DNA of 64,000 bases from Comamonas composti DSM 21721 (lineage in GTDB: Bacteria; Pseudomonadota; Gammaproteobacteria; Burkholderiales; Burkholderiaceae_C): contig NZ_AUCQ01000007.1 in assembly GCF_000429845.1 (NCBI RefSeq), positions 186,001 to 250,000 on the forward strand, read 5' to 3'. This document shows positions 29,633 through 40,072 of the stretch, piece by piece. The position numbers were made by a program, and so were the translations under genes. Under the pieces are notes generated by a model. That model made no database searches and had not been told where the DNA came from. It was given only the letters and a program-made list of their open reading frames with translations. The stretch's first letter is position 1, and each line of letters starts with the position of its first letter.

Positions 29633-30754
29633 ATGCAGATTCCGTTTCGCATGCACACCGTTGTCGCTGCACTGGGCCTGGCCGGCGCAGCCCTGTTTTC
29701 CACAGCGCATGCGCAAGTCAAGATCGCGCTGGTGATTCCCACCACAGGTCCCCTGACCCAATATGGCGACATGGTCAAGGAAGGCGTGAATACCGCTGTC
29801 GAACTCGCTAATGCAGGCGGTGGCATCAATGGCAAGAAGATCGAGCTCGTTCCCGTGGACGATGCCTGCGAGCCCAAGCAGGGCCCGGTTGCCGCCAACC
29901 GCGTGGTCAATGCCAAGATCGGCTATGTGATCGGCCCCGTGTGCTCGGGTGCATCGATTGCCGCAGCGCCCATCTACAACAACGAAGGCGTGGTCGTGCT
30001 CACGCCCTCGGCCACCGCACCGGCCCTGACCGACGGCAAGAACTACCACTTCATCTTCCGCACCATCGGCCGCGACGACCAGCAGGGTCCGGCCGCAGCC
30101 AAGTTCATCCTGGACAAGGCCAAGCCCAAGAAAGTAGCCGTGCTGCATGACAAGCAGTCCTACGGCCAGGGCATTGCCGCTTCGGTGCGCGACGACCTCA
30201 AGAAGGCTGGCGTGCAGGTGGCCCTGTTCGAAGGCATCAATGCCGGCGACAGCGACTACTCGGCCGTGATCACCAAGCTCAAGAGCGCAGGCGTGGACTT
30301 CGTCTACTACGGCGGCTACCACCCCGAAATGGGCCTGCTGCTGCGCCAGGCTTCGGAGCAAGGCCTCAAGGTGCGCATGATGGGCCCCGAAGGCGTGGGC
30401 AACCCCGAGGTGAATGCGATTGCAGGCAACTCCGTCGAAGGCATGCTGGTGACCCTGCCTGCGGACTTTGCCTCCAACGCCAAGAACGCGGCCGTGGTCA
30501 AGGCCTTCCAGGACAAGAAGCGCAATGCCTCGGGCGCCTTCCAGCTCACGGCCTTTGCCGCCACCCAGGCCTTGATCGAAGGCATCAAGGCCGCAGGCGA
30601 CAACCCTGCCAAGGTGGCCGATCACCTGCACAAGTCCACGGTGGAGACCGTGCTCGGCCCGATCTCCTGGAACAAGCAGGGTGACCTCAAGTCCTTCGAT
30701 TTCCAGGTCTACCAATGGCACAAGGACGGCAGCAAGTCCATCGCAGCCAAGTAA
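29633..30754 (+). CDS. livJ: Branched-chain amino acid ABC transporter, periplasmic binding protein
   Basis: A periplasmic Leu/Ile/Val-type receptor of 373 residues with a signal peptide ending STAHA-Q near residue 27. It has a type I periplasmic fold (VKIALVIPTTGPLTQYGDMVKEG at the mature N-terminus; VIGPVCSGASIAAAPIY). AAGGAA lies before the ATG at 29633. It is the first gene of livJHMGF. A large hairpin between livJ and livH probably keeps the receptor mRNA in excess over the membrane components. Confidence 0.95.
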   Translation: MQIPFRMHTVVAALGLAGAALFSTAHAQVKIALVIPTTGPLTQYGDMVKEGVNTAVELANAGGGINGKKIELVPVDDACEPKQGPVAANRVVNAKIGYVIGPVCSGASIAAAPIYNNEGVVVLTPSATAPALTDGKNYHFIFRTIGRDDQQGPAAAKFILDKAKPKKVAVLHDKQSYGQGIAASVRDDLKKAGVQVALFEGINAGDSDYSAVITKLKSAGVDFVYYGGYHPEMGLLLRQASEQGLKVRMMGPEGVGNPEVNAIAGNSVEGMLVTLPADFASNAKNAAVVKAFQDKKRNASGAFQLTAFAATQALIEGIKAAGDNPAKVADHLHKSTVETVLGPISWNKQGDLKSFDFQVYQWHKDGSKSIAAK

Positions 30755-30772
30755 TCCACCTCTAAGAGTGTG

Positions 30773-30803
30773 TCCGGGGCATGTCTTGTGTGCATGCCCC
30801 GGA
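30773..30803 (+). promoter_or_regulatory. 11-bp perfect hairpin between livJ and livH
   Basis: TCCGGGGCATG (30773-30783) and CATGCCCCGGA (30793-30803) form an 11-bp stem with a 9-base loop, 18 bases after the livJ stop. No long T-run follows, so it is better read as an mRNA-stabilising or partial-termination structure. Confidence 0.7.
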
Positions 30804-30856
30804 TCATTGCATTTTGGCCTTTCAGGCCTTTTCCTGTTTAGGGGTGGCAAAACATC

Positions 30857-31782
30857 ATGTCTGAATTTTTACCTCAGCTGTTGCAACAGCTGTTCAACGG
30901 CCTATCCCTGGGCGCAATTTATGCGCTGATCGCCATTGGCTACACCATGGTCTACGGCATTATCGGGATGATTAACTTCGCCCATGGCGACATCTACATG
31001 ATCGGTGCCTATATCGGCCTGGTCACGCTGTCGGCCATTGGCACGCAAAGCGGATTGCCGGTCTGGGCGATTATCGGACTCATGCTCGTGGTTTCGGTTT
31101 TCATTACCGGCGCCTATGGCCTGGTGGTCGAGCAGGTGGCCTATAAACCGCTGCGCCGCAGCCCGCGTCTGGTGGCCCTGATATCGGCCATTGGCATGTC
31201 CATCTTTTTGCAGAACTGGGTGGCCCTGGGCCAGGGCGCGCGCGACATGGCCGTGCCCTCGCTGATTCCCGGCGCCCTGCGCTTTGGCGCCGAGGGCGGC
31301 TTCGAAGTCTATGTGCCCTACTCTCGCATTCTCATCATCGTCGTGGCCGTGGTGCTCATGGTGCTGCTCACGCTGTACATACGCCACTCGCGCATGGGCC
31401 GTGCCTCGCGCGCCTGCGCCCAGGACATGCACATGGCCAACCTGCTGGGCATAGACACCAACCGCGTGATCTCGTTCACCTTTGTGCTGGGCGCCATGCT
31501 GGCCGCCGTTGGCGGGGTGCTGATTGCGCTAGCCGTGGGCAAGCTCAATCCCTTCATCGGCTTTCTGGCCGGCATCAAGGCCTTTACCGCAGCCGTGCTG
31601 GGCGGCATAGGCTCGATTCCCGGCGCCATGCTGGGCGGCGTGCTGCTGGGCGTGGCCGAGACGTTTGCAGCCGCCTATATCTCGTCGGAATACAAGGACA
31701 TCGTGGCCTTCGGCCTGCTGGTGCTGATCCTGCTGTTCCGTCCCACGGGCCTGCTCGGCAAACCCGAGGTGGAGAAGGTCTG

Positions 31783-31783
<1 letters not shown>
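30857..31783 (+). CDS. livH: Branched-chain amino acid ABC transporter permease LivH
   Basis: An inner-membrane permease of 308 residues, about 8 membrane segments. It starts with [35 protein letters not shown] and carries the LivH motif [16 protein letters not shown]. The stop overlaps the livM start (TGATG). It forms the channel with LivM. Confidence 0.95.
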
Positions 31784-33011
<1,228 letters not shown>

Positions 33012-33015
<4 letters not shown>

Positions 33016-33779
33016 GCGAGTATCTGCTGCAAGTCAAGGATCTGAGCATGCGCTTTGGCGGCCTGCTGGCCGTGGACCAGGTGAGCTTCGAGGTGCGCCC
33101 CCAGGAGGTGTTTGCGATCATCGGCCCCAACGGCGCGGGCAAGACCACGGTGTTCAACTGCATCAGCGGCTTCTACCAGCCCAGCGGCGGCACCGTGCTG
33201 CTGGACGGGCGCTCCATCGCGGGCGCGAGCAGCCACCAGGTGGCCAACCACGGCGTGGTGCGCACTTTCCAGAACGTGCGCCTGTTCAAGTCCATGACGG
33301 CGCTGGAAAACCTGCTCGTGGCCCAGCACGGCCAGTCACGCGCCTCGCTGCTGGCCGGGCTGTTCAACACCGCCGGCTACCGCCGCAGCGAGGAGGAAAA
33401 GATCGAGCGCGCCCTGCACTGGCTGGACTTCATGGGCCTGCGCGAGTTCGCCAACCGCGAGGCCGGCAACCTGGCCTACGGCCATCAGCGCCGCCTGGAG
33501 ATCGCGCGCTGCATGATCACCCAGCCGCGCGTGCTCATGCTCGATGAGCCCGCCGCCGGCCTCAATCCGCAGGAGAAGAAGGACCTGCAGGCCCTGATCG
33601 ACCGGCTGCGCCGCGAGTACGGCGTGGCCGTGCTGCTGATCGAGCACGACATGGGCCTGGTCATGGGCGTGTCCGAGCGCATTCTGGTCATGGAGTACGG
33701 CAAGCCCATCGCCCTGGGCCTGCCCGAGGCGATTCGCAATGATGAACGGGTCATCAAGGCCTATCTGGGAGAAGCCTGA
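33012..33779 (+). CDS. livG: Branched-chain amino acid ABC transporter ATPase LivG
   Basis: A cytoplasmic ATPase of 255 residues. The Walker A is GPNGAGKTT near residue 38, with [11 protein letters not shown], the signature-region variant [13 protein letters not shown] and Walker [18 protein letters not shown] at 33012 overlaps the livM stop, which fixes the start; the long open frame upstream is a shadow of livM. Confidence 0.95.
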
Positions 33780-34486
33780 TGGCCATGCTGGAACTGGAAA
33801 ACATTAGCACCCACTACGGCGCCATCTGCGCGGTCAACCAGGTCAGCCTGCACGTGAACCAGGGCGAGATCGTCTCGCTGATCGGCAGCAACGGCGCGGG
33901 CAAGACCTCGCTGCTCATGACCGTCTGCGGCAACCCGCGCGCAAGCTCGGGCCTGATCCGCTTCGAGGGCGAGGACATCACCCAGCTGTCCACGCACCAC
34001 ATCATGCGCAAGGGGATTGCGGTCTCGCCCGAAGGGCGGCGCGTGTTCCCCGACCTCACGGTCACCGAAAACCTCAAGATGGGCGGCTTCTTCCTCGACA
34101 AGCAGGGCATAGAGGCCGGCATCGCGCATGTGTTCGAGCTGTTCCCGCGCCTGCGCGAACGCGCCCACCAGCGCTCGGGCACCATGAGCGGCGGCGAGCA
34201 GCAGATGCTGGCCATAGGCCGGGCCCTGATGAGCCGGCCGCGCCTTTTGCTGCTCGACGAACCCACGCTGGGCCTGGCGCCGCTGATCATTGCGCAGATC
34301 TTCGAGATCATCCAGATGATCCGCTCCGAGGGCGTGACCGTGTTCCTCGTCGAGCAAAACGCCAACCGCGCGCTGCAGATCGCGGACCGCGGCTATGTGC
34401 TGGAGACCGGCGCCGTGGTGCTGGAGGACACGGGCGCCAACCTGCTGCGCAACGACGCGGTGCGGCGGGCATACCTGGGCGCGTAG
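33779..34486 (+). CDS. livF: Branched-chain amino acid ABC transporter ATPase LivF
   Basis: The second ATPase, 235 residues. Walker A is GSNGAGKTS, signature TMSGGEQQMLAIGRALM, Walker B LLLLDEPTLGLAP. It overlaps livG by one base (TGATG). The operon is closed by a palindromic repeat that can terminate transcription. Confidence 0.96.
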   Translation: MAMLELENISTHYGAICAVNQVSLHVNQGEIVSLIGSNGAGKTSLLMTVCGNPRASSGLIRFEGEDITQLSTHHIMRKGIAVSPEGRRVFPDLTVTENLKMGGFFLDKQGIEAGIAHVFELFPRLRERAHQRSGTMSGGEQQMLAIGRALMSRPRLLLLDEPTLGLAPLIIAQIFEIIQMIRSEGVTVFLVEQNANRALQIADRGYVLETGAVVLEDTGANLLRNDAVRRAYLGA

Positions 34487-34507
34487 CGCCCCTGGTCTTG
34501 AGGCATT

Positions 34508-34600
34508 AAAAAATGAGCTGCCAGCGCTTGATTCCATTGGATTTCAGATCGTTTTCAACCTGAAACCCAGAAGGGGCAAGCACTGGCAGCTCTTGTTTTG
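34508..34600. repeat. Long-form dispersed palindromic repeat (copy B), likely liv operon terminator
   Basis: Left arm AGCTGCCAGCGCTTG (34516-34530) pairs with CAAGCACTGGCAGCT (34577-34591) with one mismatch. Inner arms around GGATTTCAG and CCTGAAACCC also pair. An A-run precedes and a T-rich tail follows. Same family as 9290-9380 and 60775-60870. Confidence 0.85.
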
Positions 34601-34625
34601 AGTAGCGACGGGTTACTGGGTCAAA

Positions 34626-34719
34626 GCGATGGCATCTAAATCCCCAGCCTGAGCCTTTGCCCCCATCCCCGGCCCCGAAGAGGAGGGCTTTGACGGCATC
34701 GATTGTGAGATGCCATCGC
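34626..34719. repeat. 12-bp perfect inverted repeat enclosing about 70 bases
   Basis: GCGATGGCATCT (34626-34637) and AGATGCCATCGC (34708-34719) are exact complements, in the gap between the liv operon and the convergent Bug gene. The inner segment is GC-rich with short hairpins. Possibly a bidirectional termination structure; there is no obvious T-run. Confidence 0.6.
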
Positions 34720-34724
34720 CCTGT

Positions 34725-35708
34725 TTACTGGATGCTTGCGCCCGAGGATTCCACCAGCTGCCTGGACTGGCTGAAATCCAGCTTGAACATCTTGTCGAAC
34801 TCGGCCACGCTCATGGCCTGAGGCTCGGCGCCCTGGGTCTGTATGGCCTCGCGCACTTCGGGCAGGGCCAGCAGCTTGTTGACCTCGGCATTGACCTTGG
34901 CGACCACGGCTGCAGGCGCATTCCTGGGCATGAACAGGCCATACCAGGTGCTCACGTCAAAGCCCTTGAGGCCGGTCTCGGCCAGCGTGGGCGTGTCGGG
35001 CAGGGAGGACGAGCGCCTGGCCGAGGTCACGGCCAGCGCGCGCAGCTTGCCCGACTTGATCTGGCCTATGGCCGAAGGCACGGACGAGACCAGCAGGTCC
35101 ACATTGCCGGCCAGCGCGTCCATGAGCGCGGGGTTGGAACCCTTGTAGGGCACATGGGTGAGCTCTATGCCAGCGGCCTTTTCCAGCAACACGCCCGCAA
35201 TATGGATGCTGGTGCCGTTGCCCGGCGAGCCATAGGTGATCTTGCCCGGCTGCTGCCTGGCCGCGGCCACCACATCGGCCATGCTCTTGTAGGCCGAGTT
35301 CATGCTGGTCGCGATGACGATGGGCGTGTAGGCCACATGGGCCACGGGCGTCAAATCCTTGACCGGATTCCAGGGCAGGCTCTTGTAGAGGTAGGGGCCC
35401 AGCACCACGTTGTCCTTCTGGCCCATGACCATGTCATAGCCCGTGGGCGCGCTCCTCACGGCCTCGGTGATGCCTATCGTGCCGCCCGCGCCCGCGCGGT
35501 TGTCGGGCACCACGGTCCAGTGGCTGATCTCGGTGAGCTTGTTGGAGATCACGCGCGCCAGAATGTCCGTGCCGCCCCCGGGCGGAAACGGCACGATGAG
35601 GCGCACGGGCTTGTTCGGATAATCGGCGGCCGCATTCTGGGCGGCGGCACCAAAGCTCATGCCCATGGCGGCGGCCATGGTGGTGCAGGCAATCAGTTGG
35701 CGAAACAT
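34725..35708 (-). CDS. Bug-family tripartite tricarboxylate transporter substrate-binding protein
   Basis: A periplasmic receptor of 327 residues with a signal peptide ending GAAAQ near residue 24. The family core is YPNKPVRLIVPFPPGGGTDILAR, with NRAGAGGTIG and HVPYKGSNPAL. Members bind carboxylates or amino acids, often without an adjacent transporter, as here. The ligand is unknown. The 278 bases to its right hold only GC-rich hairpins, such as GGCCGGC/GCCGGCC at 35757-35776. Confidence 0.93.
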   Translation of the reverse strand: MFRQLIACTTMAAAMGMSFGAAAQNAAADYPNKPVRLIVPFPPGGGTDILARVISNKLTEISHWTVVPDNRAGAGGTIGITEAVRSAPTGYDMVMGQKDNVVLGPYLYKSLPWNPVKDLTPVAHVAYTPIVIATSMNSAYKSMADVVAAARQQPGKITYGSPGNGTSIHIAGVLLEKAAGIELTHVPYKGSNPALMDALAGNVDLLVSSVPSAIGQIKSGKLRALAVTSARRSSSLPDTPTLAETGLKGFDVSTWYGLFMPRNAPAAVVAKVNAEVNKLLALPEVREAIQTQGAEPQAMSVAEFDKMFKLDFSQSRQLVESSGASIQ

Positions 35709-35985
35709 GAAAAGGCAACTCCCGAAATTTTGAAATCCGGCCCCGGATCAGGGCCCGGCCGGCGCGCGGGCCGGCCTGCAGGCAGGTGTGGCACACAAGC
35801 ATGTGTCGTGCTTTTCGGGCCGGCCGGATCAGGCCTGACCGGACGCGGCGCCTGTAAGCCCCGGCCCGGCACCCATGAGTGCGTCTAGGACCTGCATTGT
35901 CGCCGCAGCCGCATGCCCCGAGGCCGACACTGCGCCATGGTGCAGGTTTTTGCTCTTAGAACGTGTTTACGATCTGAGAGTCTGC

Positions 35986-36756
35986 TCAGGCCTGCCGCAC
36001 ATCCGCCACAGGCTGCTCGCCGAAGTCGGGCCGCTCCAGCCAGGCCAGCACGCGCTGCGCCGCCTCTTCGGGCGATGTCAGGCTGCCGGTCTGCTGGAGC
36101 CGGGCAAAGTTCGCCAGATCCGGGAAATCCTGGGCCGCAGCGCTGCGCAACTGCACCTGCATGTCGGTGTCGATCACCCCCGGCGCCAGCGAACAAATGC
36201 GCGCGCCATGGGGCTTGAGCGCCTCATCCATGGCCACGCTGCGGCTGAAGTGGTCCATGCCGGCCTTGGCCGCGCAATAGGCGGCCTGGGAGGCGATTGC
36301 ACGCCGGCCCAGGCCCGAGGAGATGTTGAGCACCTTGCGCGGCCCGTTCCAGTCTTCGGTGGCCGCCAAAAAGGCCGCCGTGAGCAGCATGGGCGCCTCC
36401 AGGCCCACGCGCATGGCCTTTGCAATGTCTGCCGCGTCCAGCCGCGACAGCGGCGCGATCTGCGGAATCACGCCCGCGTTGTTGATCAGCGTGGCGCTCG
36501 CATAGCGGCCCGGCTGCTGGCCCGCCAGCCATTCGCCCAGGCGCCGGGCCGCAGCCTCGGGCTGGGCCAGATCAAGACTCCACTGCTCGATCCCGCCACC
36601 GGACTGCGCGGCCACGCCGGCCAGCTCCTCGCTGGTGGAGCGCGACAAGGTGATCAGCAGCCGGTCTGCGGCCAGCAACTGCCTGGCCATGGCCAGGCCC
36701 ATGCCGCGCGAAGCGCCGGTCAGTATCGTCAAATGCTTGCAAGAGGATTCAGTCAT
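35986..36756 (-). CDS. Short-chain dehydrogenase/reductase
   Basis: An NAD(P)-dependent oxidoreductase of 256 residues, of the sepiapterin-reductase-like SDR type. The cofactor motif TGASRGMG is near residue 14, followed by NNAGVIP, the catalytic Ser in NISSGLG and YCAAK as the YxxxK pair. ATG at 36756 is chosen; an in-frame ATG three codons upstream is equally possible and no good Shine-Dalgarno sequence decides. The substrate is unknown. It is divergent from the cys operon. Confidence 0.88.
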   Translation of the reverse strand: MTESSCKHLTILTGASRGMGLAMARQLLAADRLLITLSRSTSEELAGVAAQSGGGIEQWSLDLAQPEAAARRLGEWLAGQQPGRYASATLINNAGVIPQIAPLSRLDAADIAKAMRVGLEAPMLLTAAFLAATEDWNGPRKVLNISSGLGRRAIASQAAYCAAKAGMDHFSRSVAMDEALKPHGARICSLAPGVIDTDMQVQLRSAAAQDFPDLANFARLQQTGSLTSPEEAAQRVLAWLERPDFGEQPVADVRQA

Positions 36757-36881
36757 GGGCGCCATGGTAGCGCCCGCAGATGCGCGGCAGCAGCACCGGT
36801 CCAACACCATCCTCGCAATGCGTGAATCGTGGCCTGCGCCGCAGCGCCAGGCCGTAGCCCGCACCACAGCTCGCGCATATG

Positions 36882-36895
36882 CTTATCCGCATAAG
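36882..36895. promoter_or_regulatory. Candidate CysB-type operator upstream of cysI
   Basis: CTTAT-CCGC-ATAAG is a perfect 5-bp inverted repeat, 147 bases before the cysI start in the divergent region with the SDR gene. CysB sites are loosely defined and rich in TTAT/ATAA half-sites, so this is only suggestive. Confidence 0.35.
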
Positions 36896-37041
36896 GGCAG
36901 GACAAAACAATCGTTGGGTTTTATATGGGGCTTGCCTAAAGTCCGGGCCATACGGGGTTGGGCGCCAGGGCCCAAAGGCCTGCAGATGCCGCACCGACCC
37001 CGATCCAGCCGCAGCCGGGCTGCACCTCACGACCTAGCGCC

Positions 37042-38841
37042 ATGTACCAATACACAGAATTCGATACCCAGTTCCTACGTCTGCGCGCCCAGCAGTTTCG
37101 CGACCAGCTGGAGCGCTGGCAGCGCGGCGAGCTCAGCGATGAGCAATTGCTGCCGCTGCGCCTGCAAAACGGCTGGTACATACAGCGCTATGCGCCCATG
37201 GCCCGCATCGCCGTGCCCTATGGCGAAATCAGCAGCCGCCAGCTGCAGGTGCTGGCCCACATCGCGCGCGAATACGACAGGCCCGAGCCCGAGCTGCTGG
37301 CCCATGCCCAGACCTCGCAGGACGCATTGCAGGCCGCCCAGCCCGGCCTCACGCTGGCCGCCGCGCCGCTGCAATACGGCTACGGCCACTTCACCACGCG
37401 CACCAATGTGCAGTTCAACTGGATTCCCATCACGCGCGCAGCCGATGTCATGGACCTGCTGGCCGAGGTCAACATGCACGGCATACAGACCAGCGGCAAC
37501 ACCATCCGCAACATCACCTGCGAAGCCTATGCGGGCATTGCGGCCGACGAGATTCTGGACACCCGGCCCTTTGCCGAAATCGCGCGCCAGTGGAGCACGC
37601 TGCATCCGGAGTTCGCCTTTTTGCCGCGCAAGTTCAAGATTGCCTTCAACGGCGCCGAGGAAGACCGCGCGGCCACGGGCTGGTACGACATCGGCCTGCA
37701 GGCGCGCCGCGCGGGCGAAGGCCAGGACCCCGACGCCGTGGGCTTTACCGTCAAGGTCGGCGGCGGCATGGGACGCACGCCCGTGATCGGCAGCGTGCTG
37801 CGCGAGTTCCTGCCCTGGGACCAGTTGCTCAACTACATGGAAGCCATCATCCGCGTCTATAACGGCTATGGCCGACGCGACAACAAGTGGAAGGCACGCA
37901 TCAAGATCCTCGTCAAGTCCGAGGGCCAGAAATTCGTGGACGCCGTGGAGGCCGAGTACCGCGCCATCATCGAGCAGGACGGCGCGCCCCACACCATCAG
38001 CCGCGCCGAGCTGGAGCGCGTGCAGGCCAGCTTTGTCGTGCCCGAGCTCAAGCCCGCGAACCAGCCCAGCCAGGTCAAGCCCGAAGGCCAGCTCTACCAG
38101 CGCTGGCTCCAGCAGAACGTGCGCGGCCACCGTCTGCCCGGCATGGCCGCCGTGACCCTGTCGTTCAAGCGCGTGGGCTTTGCGCCCGGCGACGCCGATG
38201 CCGACACCCTGGACGCACTGGCCGAGCTGGCCCAGCAGTTCAGCGCGGGCGAGGCAAGACTCACGCACGAGCAGAACCTGCTGCTGCCCTGGGTGTTCGA
38301 AAGCGACCTGCCGGCCCTGTACGAAGCCGCACGCGCCCTGGGCCTGGCCCAGCCCAACATCGGCCTGCTCACGGACATGATTGCCTGCCCCGGCGGCGAT
38401 TACTGCGCGCTGGCGAATGCGCGCTCACTGCCGATTGCAGCCGCCATCACCGAGCGCTACCAGGACCTGGACGAGGTCGCCGACCTCGGCCCCATCGATC
38501 TGCACATGAGCGGCTGCATCAACTCCTGCGGCCACCACCACAGCGGCCACATCGGCATTCTGGGCGTGGACAAGGACGGCAAGGAGTGGTACCAGGTCAC
38601 GCTGGGCGGCTCGGACGGCTCGGCCCTGTCGGGCCCGGCCCTGGCCGGCAAGGCCGTGGGGCCGGCCTTCTCCGCCGCTGAAGTACCCGACGTGATCGAG
38701 GCCGTGCTCGCCACCTTCCGCGAGCTGCGCCAGCCCGGCGAATTCTTCATCGACGCACTGCGCCGCCTGGGCCACGACCCCTTCAAGAGCGCAGCCAATG
38801 CCGCGCGCCAGCCCAAGGCCGAAGAGGCGCTGGCCGAGTAA
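37042..38841 (+). CDS. cysI: Assimilatory sulfite (nitrite/sulfite) reductase, hemoprotein subunit
   Basis: Reduces sulfite to sulfide with six electrons, using siroheme and a 4Fe-4S cluster. It has 599 residues with two ferredoxin-like halves. HFTTRTNVQFNWI is in the first half. The cluster/siroheme Cys sets are CPGGDYCALA and SGCINSCGHHH in the second half. The ATG at 37042 follows a divergent promoter region. It heads cysI-DUF934-cysH-cysD-cysN. No flavoprotein CysJ is adjacent, so electrons probably come from ferredoxin or another reductase. Confidence 0.93.
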   Translation: MYQYTEFDTQFLRLRAQQFRDQLERWQRGELSDEQLLPLRLQNGWYIQRYAPMARIAVPYGEISSRQLQVLAHIAREYDRPEPELLAHAQTSQDALQAAQPGLTLAAAPLQYGYGHFTTRTNVQFNWIPITRAADVMDLLAEVNMHGIQTSGNTIRNITCEAYAGIAADEILDTRPFAEIARQWSTLHPEFAFLPRKFKIAFNGAEEDRAATGWYDIGLQARRAGEGQDPDAVGFTVKVGGGMGRTPVIGSVLREFLPWDQLLNYMEAIIRVYNGYGRRDNKWKARIKILVKSEGQKFVDAVEAEYRAIIEQDGAPHTISRAELERVQASFVVPELKPANQPSQVKPEGQLYQRWLQQNVRGHRLPGMAAVTLSFKRVGFAPGDADADTLDALAELAQQFSAGEARLTHEQNLLLPWVFESDLPALYEAARALGLAQPNIGLLTDMIACPGGDYCALANARSLPIAAAITERYQDLDEVADLGPIDLHMSGCINSCGHHHSGHIGILGVDKDGKEWYQVTLGGSDGSALSGPALAGKAVGPAFSAAEVPDVIEAVLATFRELRQPGEFFIDALRRLGHDPFKSAANAARQPKAEEALAE

Positions 38842-38858
38842 GCACAAGGACTTCCACC

Positions 38859-39284
38859 ATGAACATCATTGCCGCCAACGCCCTTGCCGAAAGCGATGCG
38901 GGCGTGAAGACGCTCAAGATCGCCAACGATGCGGATCTTGCCGAGATCGCCACGCCCGAGGCCTTGCAAGGCCTCACGCGCATCGAGCTGGAGTTTCCCA
39001 AGTTCACCGACGGCCGCGCCTTCAGCCAGGCCGTGCTGCTGCGCCGCCGCCATGGCTTTGCGGGCGATATCCGCGCCACGGGCGATGTGCTCATAGACCA
39101 GCTCGTGCAGATGCAGCGCAGCGGCTTCAGCAGCGCCGTACTCGCCCCGGGGCTGGACGCGGATGCGGCCCGGCAGCAGTTGCAGCGCTTTGGCAGCTTC
39201 TATCAGGGCGACGCTCTGGAGCCGCGCCCGCTGTTTGCACGCCAGGCCGGCACCGCCACCACGCCCGCGCAGGAGGCCGCATGA
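38859..39284 (+). CDS. DUF934 protein of the sulfate assimilation operon
   Basis: A 141-residue soluble protein of DUF934, almost always found next to cysI and cysH in proteobacteria and presumed to assist sulfite reduction. The central block IELEFPKFTDGRAFSQAVLLRRR and DQLVQMQRSGF are family features. It has no Cys, so it does not bind an iron-sulfur cluster by itself. It overlaps cysH by ATGA. Confidence 0.9.
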   Translation: MNIIAANALAESDAGVKTLKIANDADLAEIATPEALQGLTRIELEFPKFTDGRAFSQAVLLRRRHGFAGDIRATGDVLIDQLVQMQRSGFSSAVLAPGLDADAARQQLQRFGSFYQGDALEPRPLFARQAGTATTPAQEAA

Positions 39285-39916
39285 GCCAGCTCGCCCCTGC
39301 TCTGGATCTGGAGCGCATCAACGCCAAACTCGGCCACGACGCAGCCGCCCTCGTGCAATGGGCTCTGGGCCTGGGCCAGACGTCCATAGTCACCACCAAC
39401 TTCCGCCCCTTCGAGGCCGTGATCCTGCACCTGGTCACCCGGGTGCGGCCCGATGTGCCCGTGGTCTGGATGGACAACGGCTACAACACCGAGGCCACCT
39501 ACCGCTTTGCCGACCAGGTGAGCCGCCAGCTGGGCCTGAACCTGCTCACCTACCTGCCGCTGCGCTCGCGCGCCCACCGCGAGGCCGTGGACGGACCCAC
39601 GCCGGCCCTGGACGATCCCCGCCATGCGGCCTTCACCGAGGAGGTCAAGCTCGAGCCCTTTGCGCGTGCGCTGCGCGAGACCGCGCCCCGTGTCTGGTTC
39701 ACGGCTCTGCGCGCCAGCGACAGCGCCGTGCGCGCGCAAATGCAGCCCGTGAGCGTCAATCCCGACGGGCTGATCAAGGTCGCGCCGCTGCTGCACTGGT
39801 CGTCCAAGGACCTGCACGAATACTGCGCAAAGCACGGCCTGCCCAACAACTTCGACTATGTGGACCCGACCAAGGGCGAGGAGCAGCGCGAATGCGGGCT
39901 GCATATCGTGCATTGA
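39281..39916 (+). CDS. cysH: Phosphoadenylyl/adenylyl-sulfate reductase CysH
   Basis: Reduces activated sulfate (PAPS or APS) to sulfite using thioredoxin. It has 211 residues. SIVTTNFRPFEAVILHLV at the N-terminus and the catalytic Cys in the C-terminal RECGLH are present. The CC...CxxC set that binds 4Fe-4S in APS reductases is absent: the only other Cys is in EYCAKHG. By family rules this predicts PAPS specificity, yet no APS kinase gene is in the operon. The ATG overlaps the DUF934 stop. Confidence 0.92.
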   Translation: MSQLAPALDLERINAKLGHDAAALVQWALGLGQTSIVTTNFRPFEAVILHLVTRVRPDVPVVWMDNGYNTEATYRFADQVSRQLGLNLLTYLPLRSRAHREAVDGPTPALDDPRHAAFTEEVKLEPFARALRETAPRVWFTALRASDSAVRAQMQPVSVNPDGLIKVAPLLHWSSKDLHEYCAKHGLPNNFDYVDPTKGEEQRECGLHIVH

Positions 39917-39922
39917 GATGCT

Positions 39923-39957
39923 CCCCCTGAGCGGCTGCGCCGCGGGGCGGCTCTTGC
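39923..39957. repeat. 35-bp GC-rich intergenic repeat, copy 1
   Basis: A sequence built around GCGGCTGCGCCGCGGG that matches 41010-41044 at 33 of 35 positions. Both copies sit just after a cys gene (cysH, cysD), and each is followed by a short AAAATAGC-type repeat. Confidence 0.8.
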
Positions 39958-40009
39958 CCGGCGTCCCAGGGTGGGCCGTGCCAGTTTCTGGCGCCGCGCA
40001 TGAAGACAT

Positions 40010-40058
40010 CAAAAAATATAGCAGCCAGCGCAGTCCCTATAAGCGCTACAAACGATTT
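40010..40058. repeat. Short-form dispersed palindromic repeat between cysH and cysD
   Basis: An A-run, then TAGCAGCCAGCGC, a short spacer and AAGCGCTACAAACGATTT. Its layout matches the short repeat at 41110-41153. The GCGC and AGCGC segments give a weak hairpin. Confidence 0.6.
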
Positions 40059-40072
40059 GAATGGAATAAGCC

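Noticed and set aside
35960-35985. AGAACGTGTTTACGATCT as an insertion-sequence end
   Set aside because: No matching partner end or transposase in the window.
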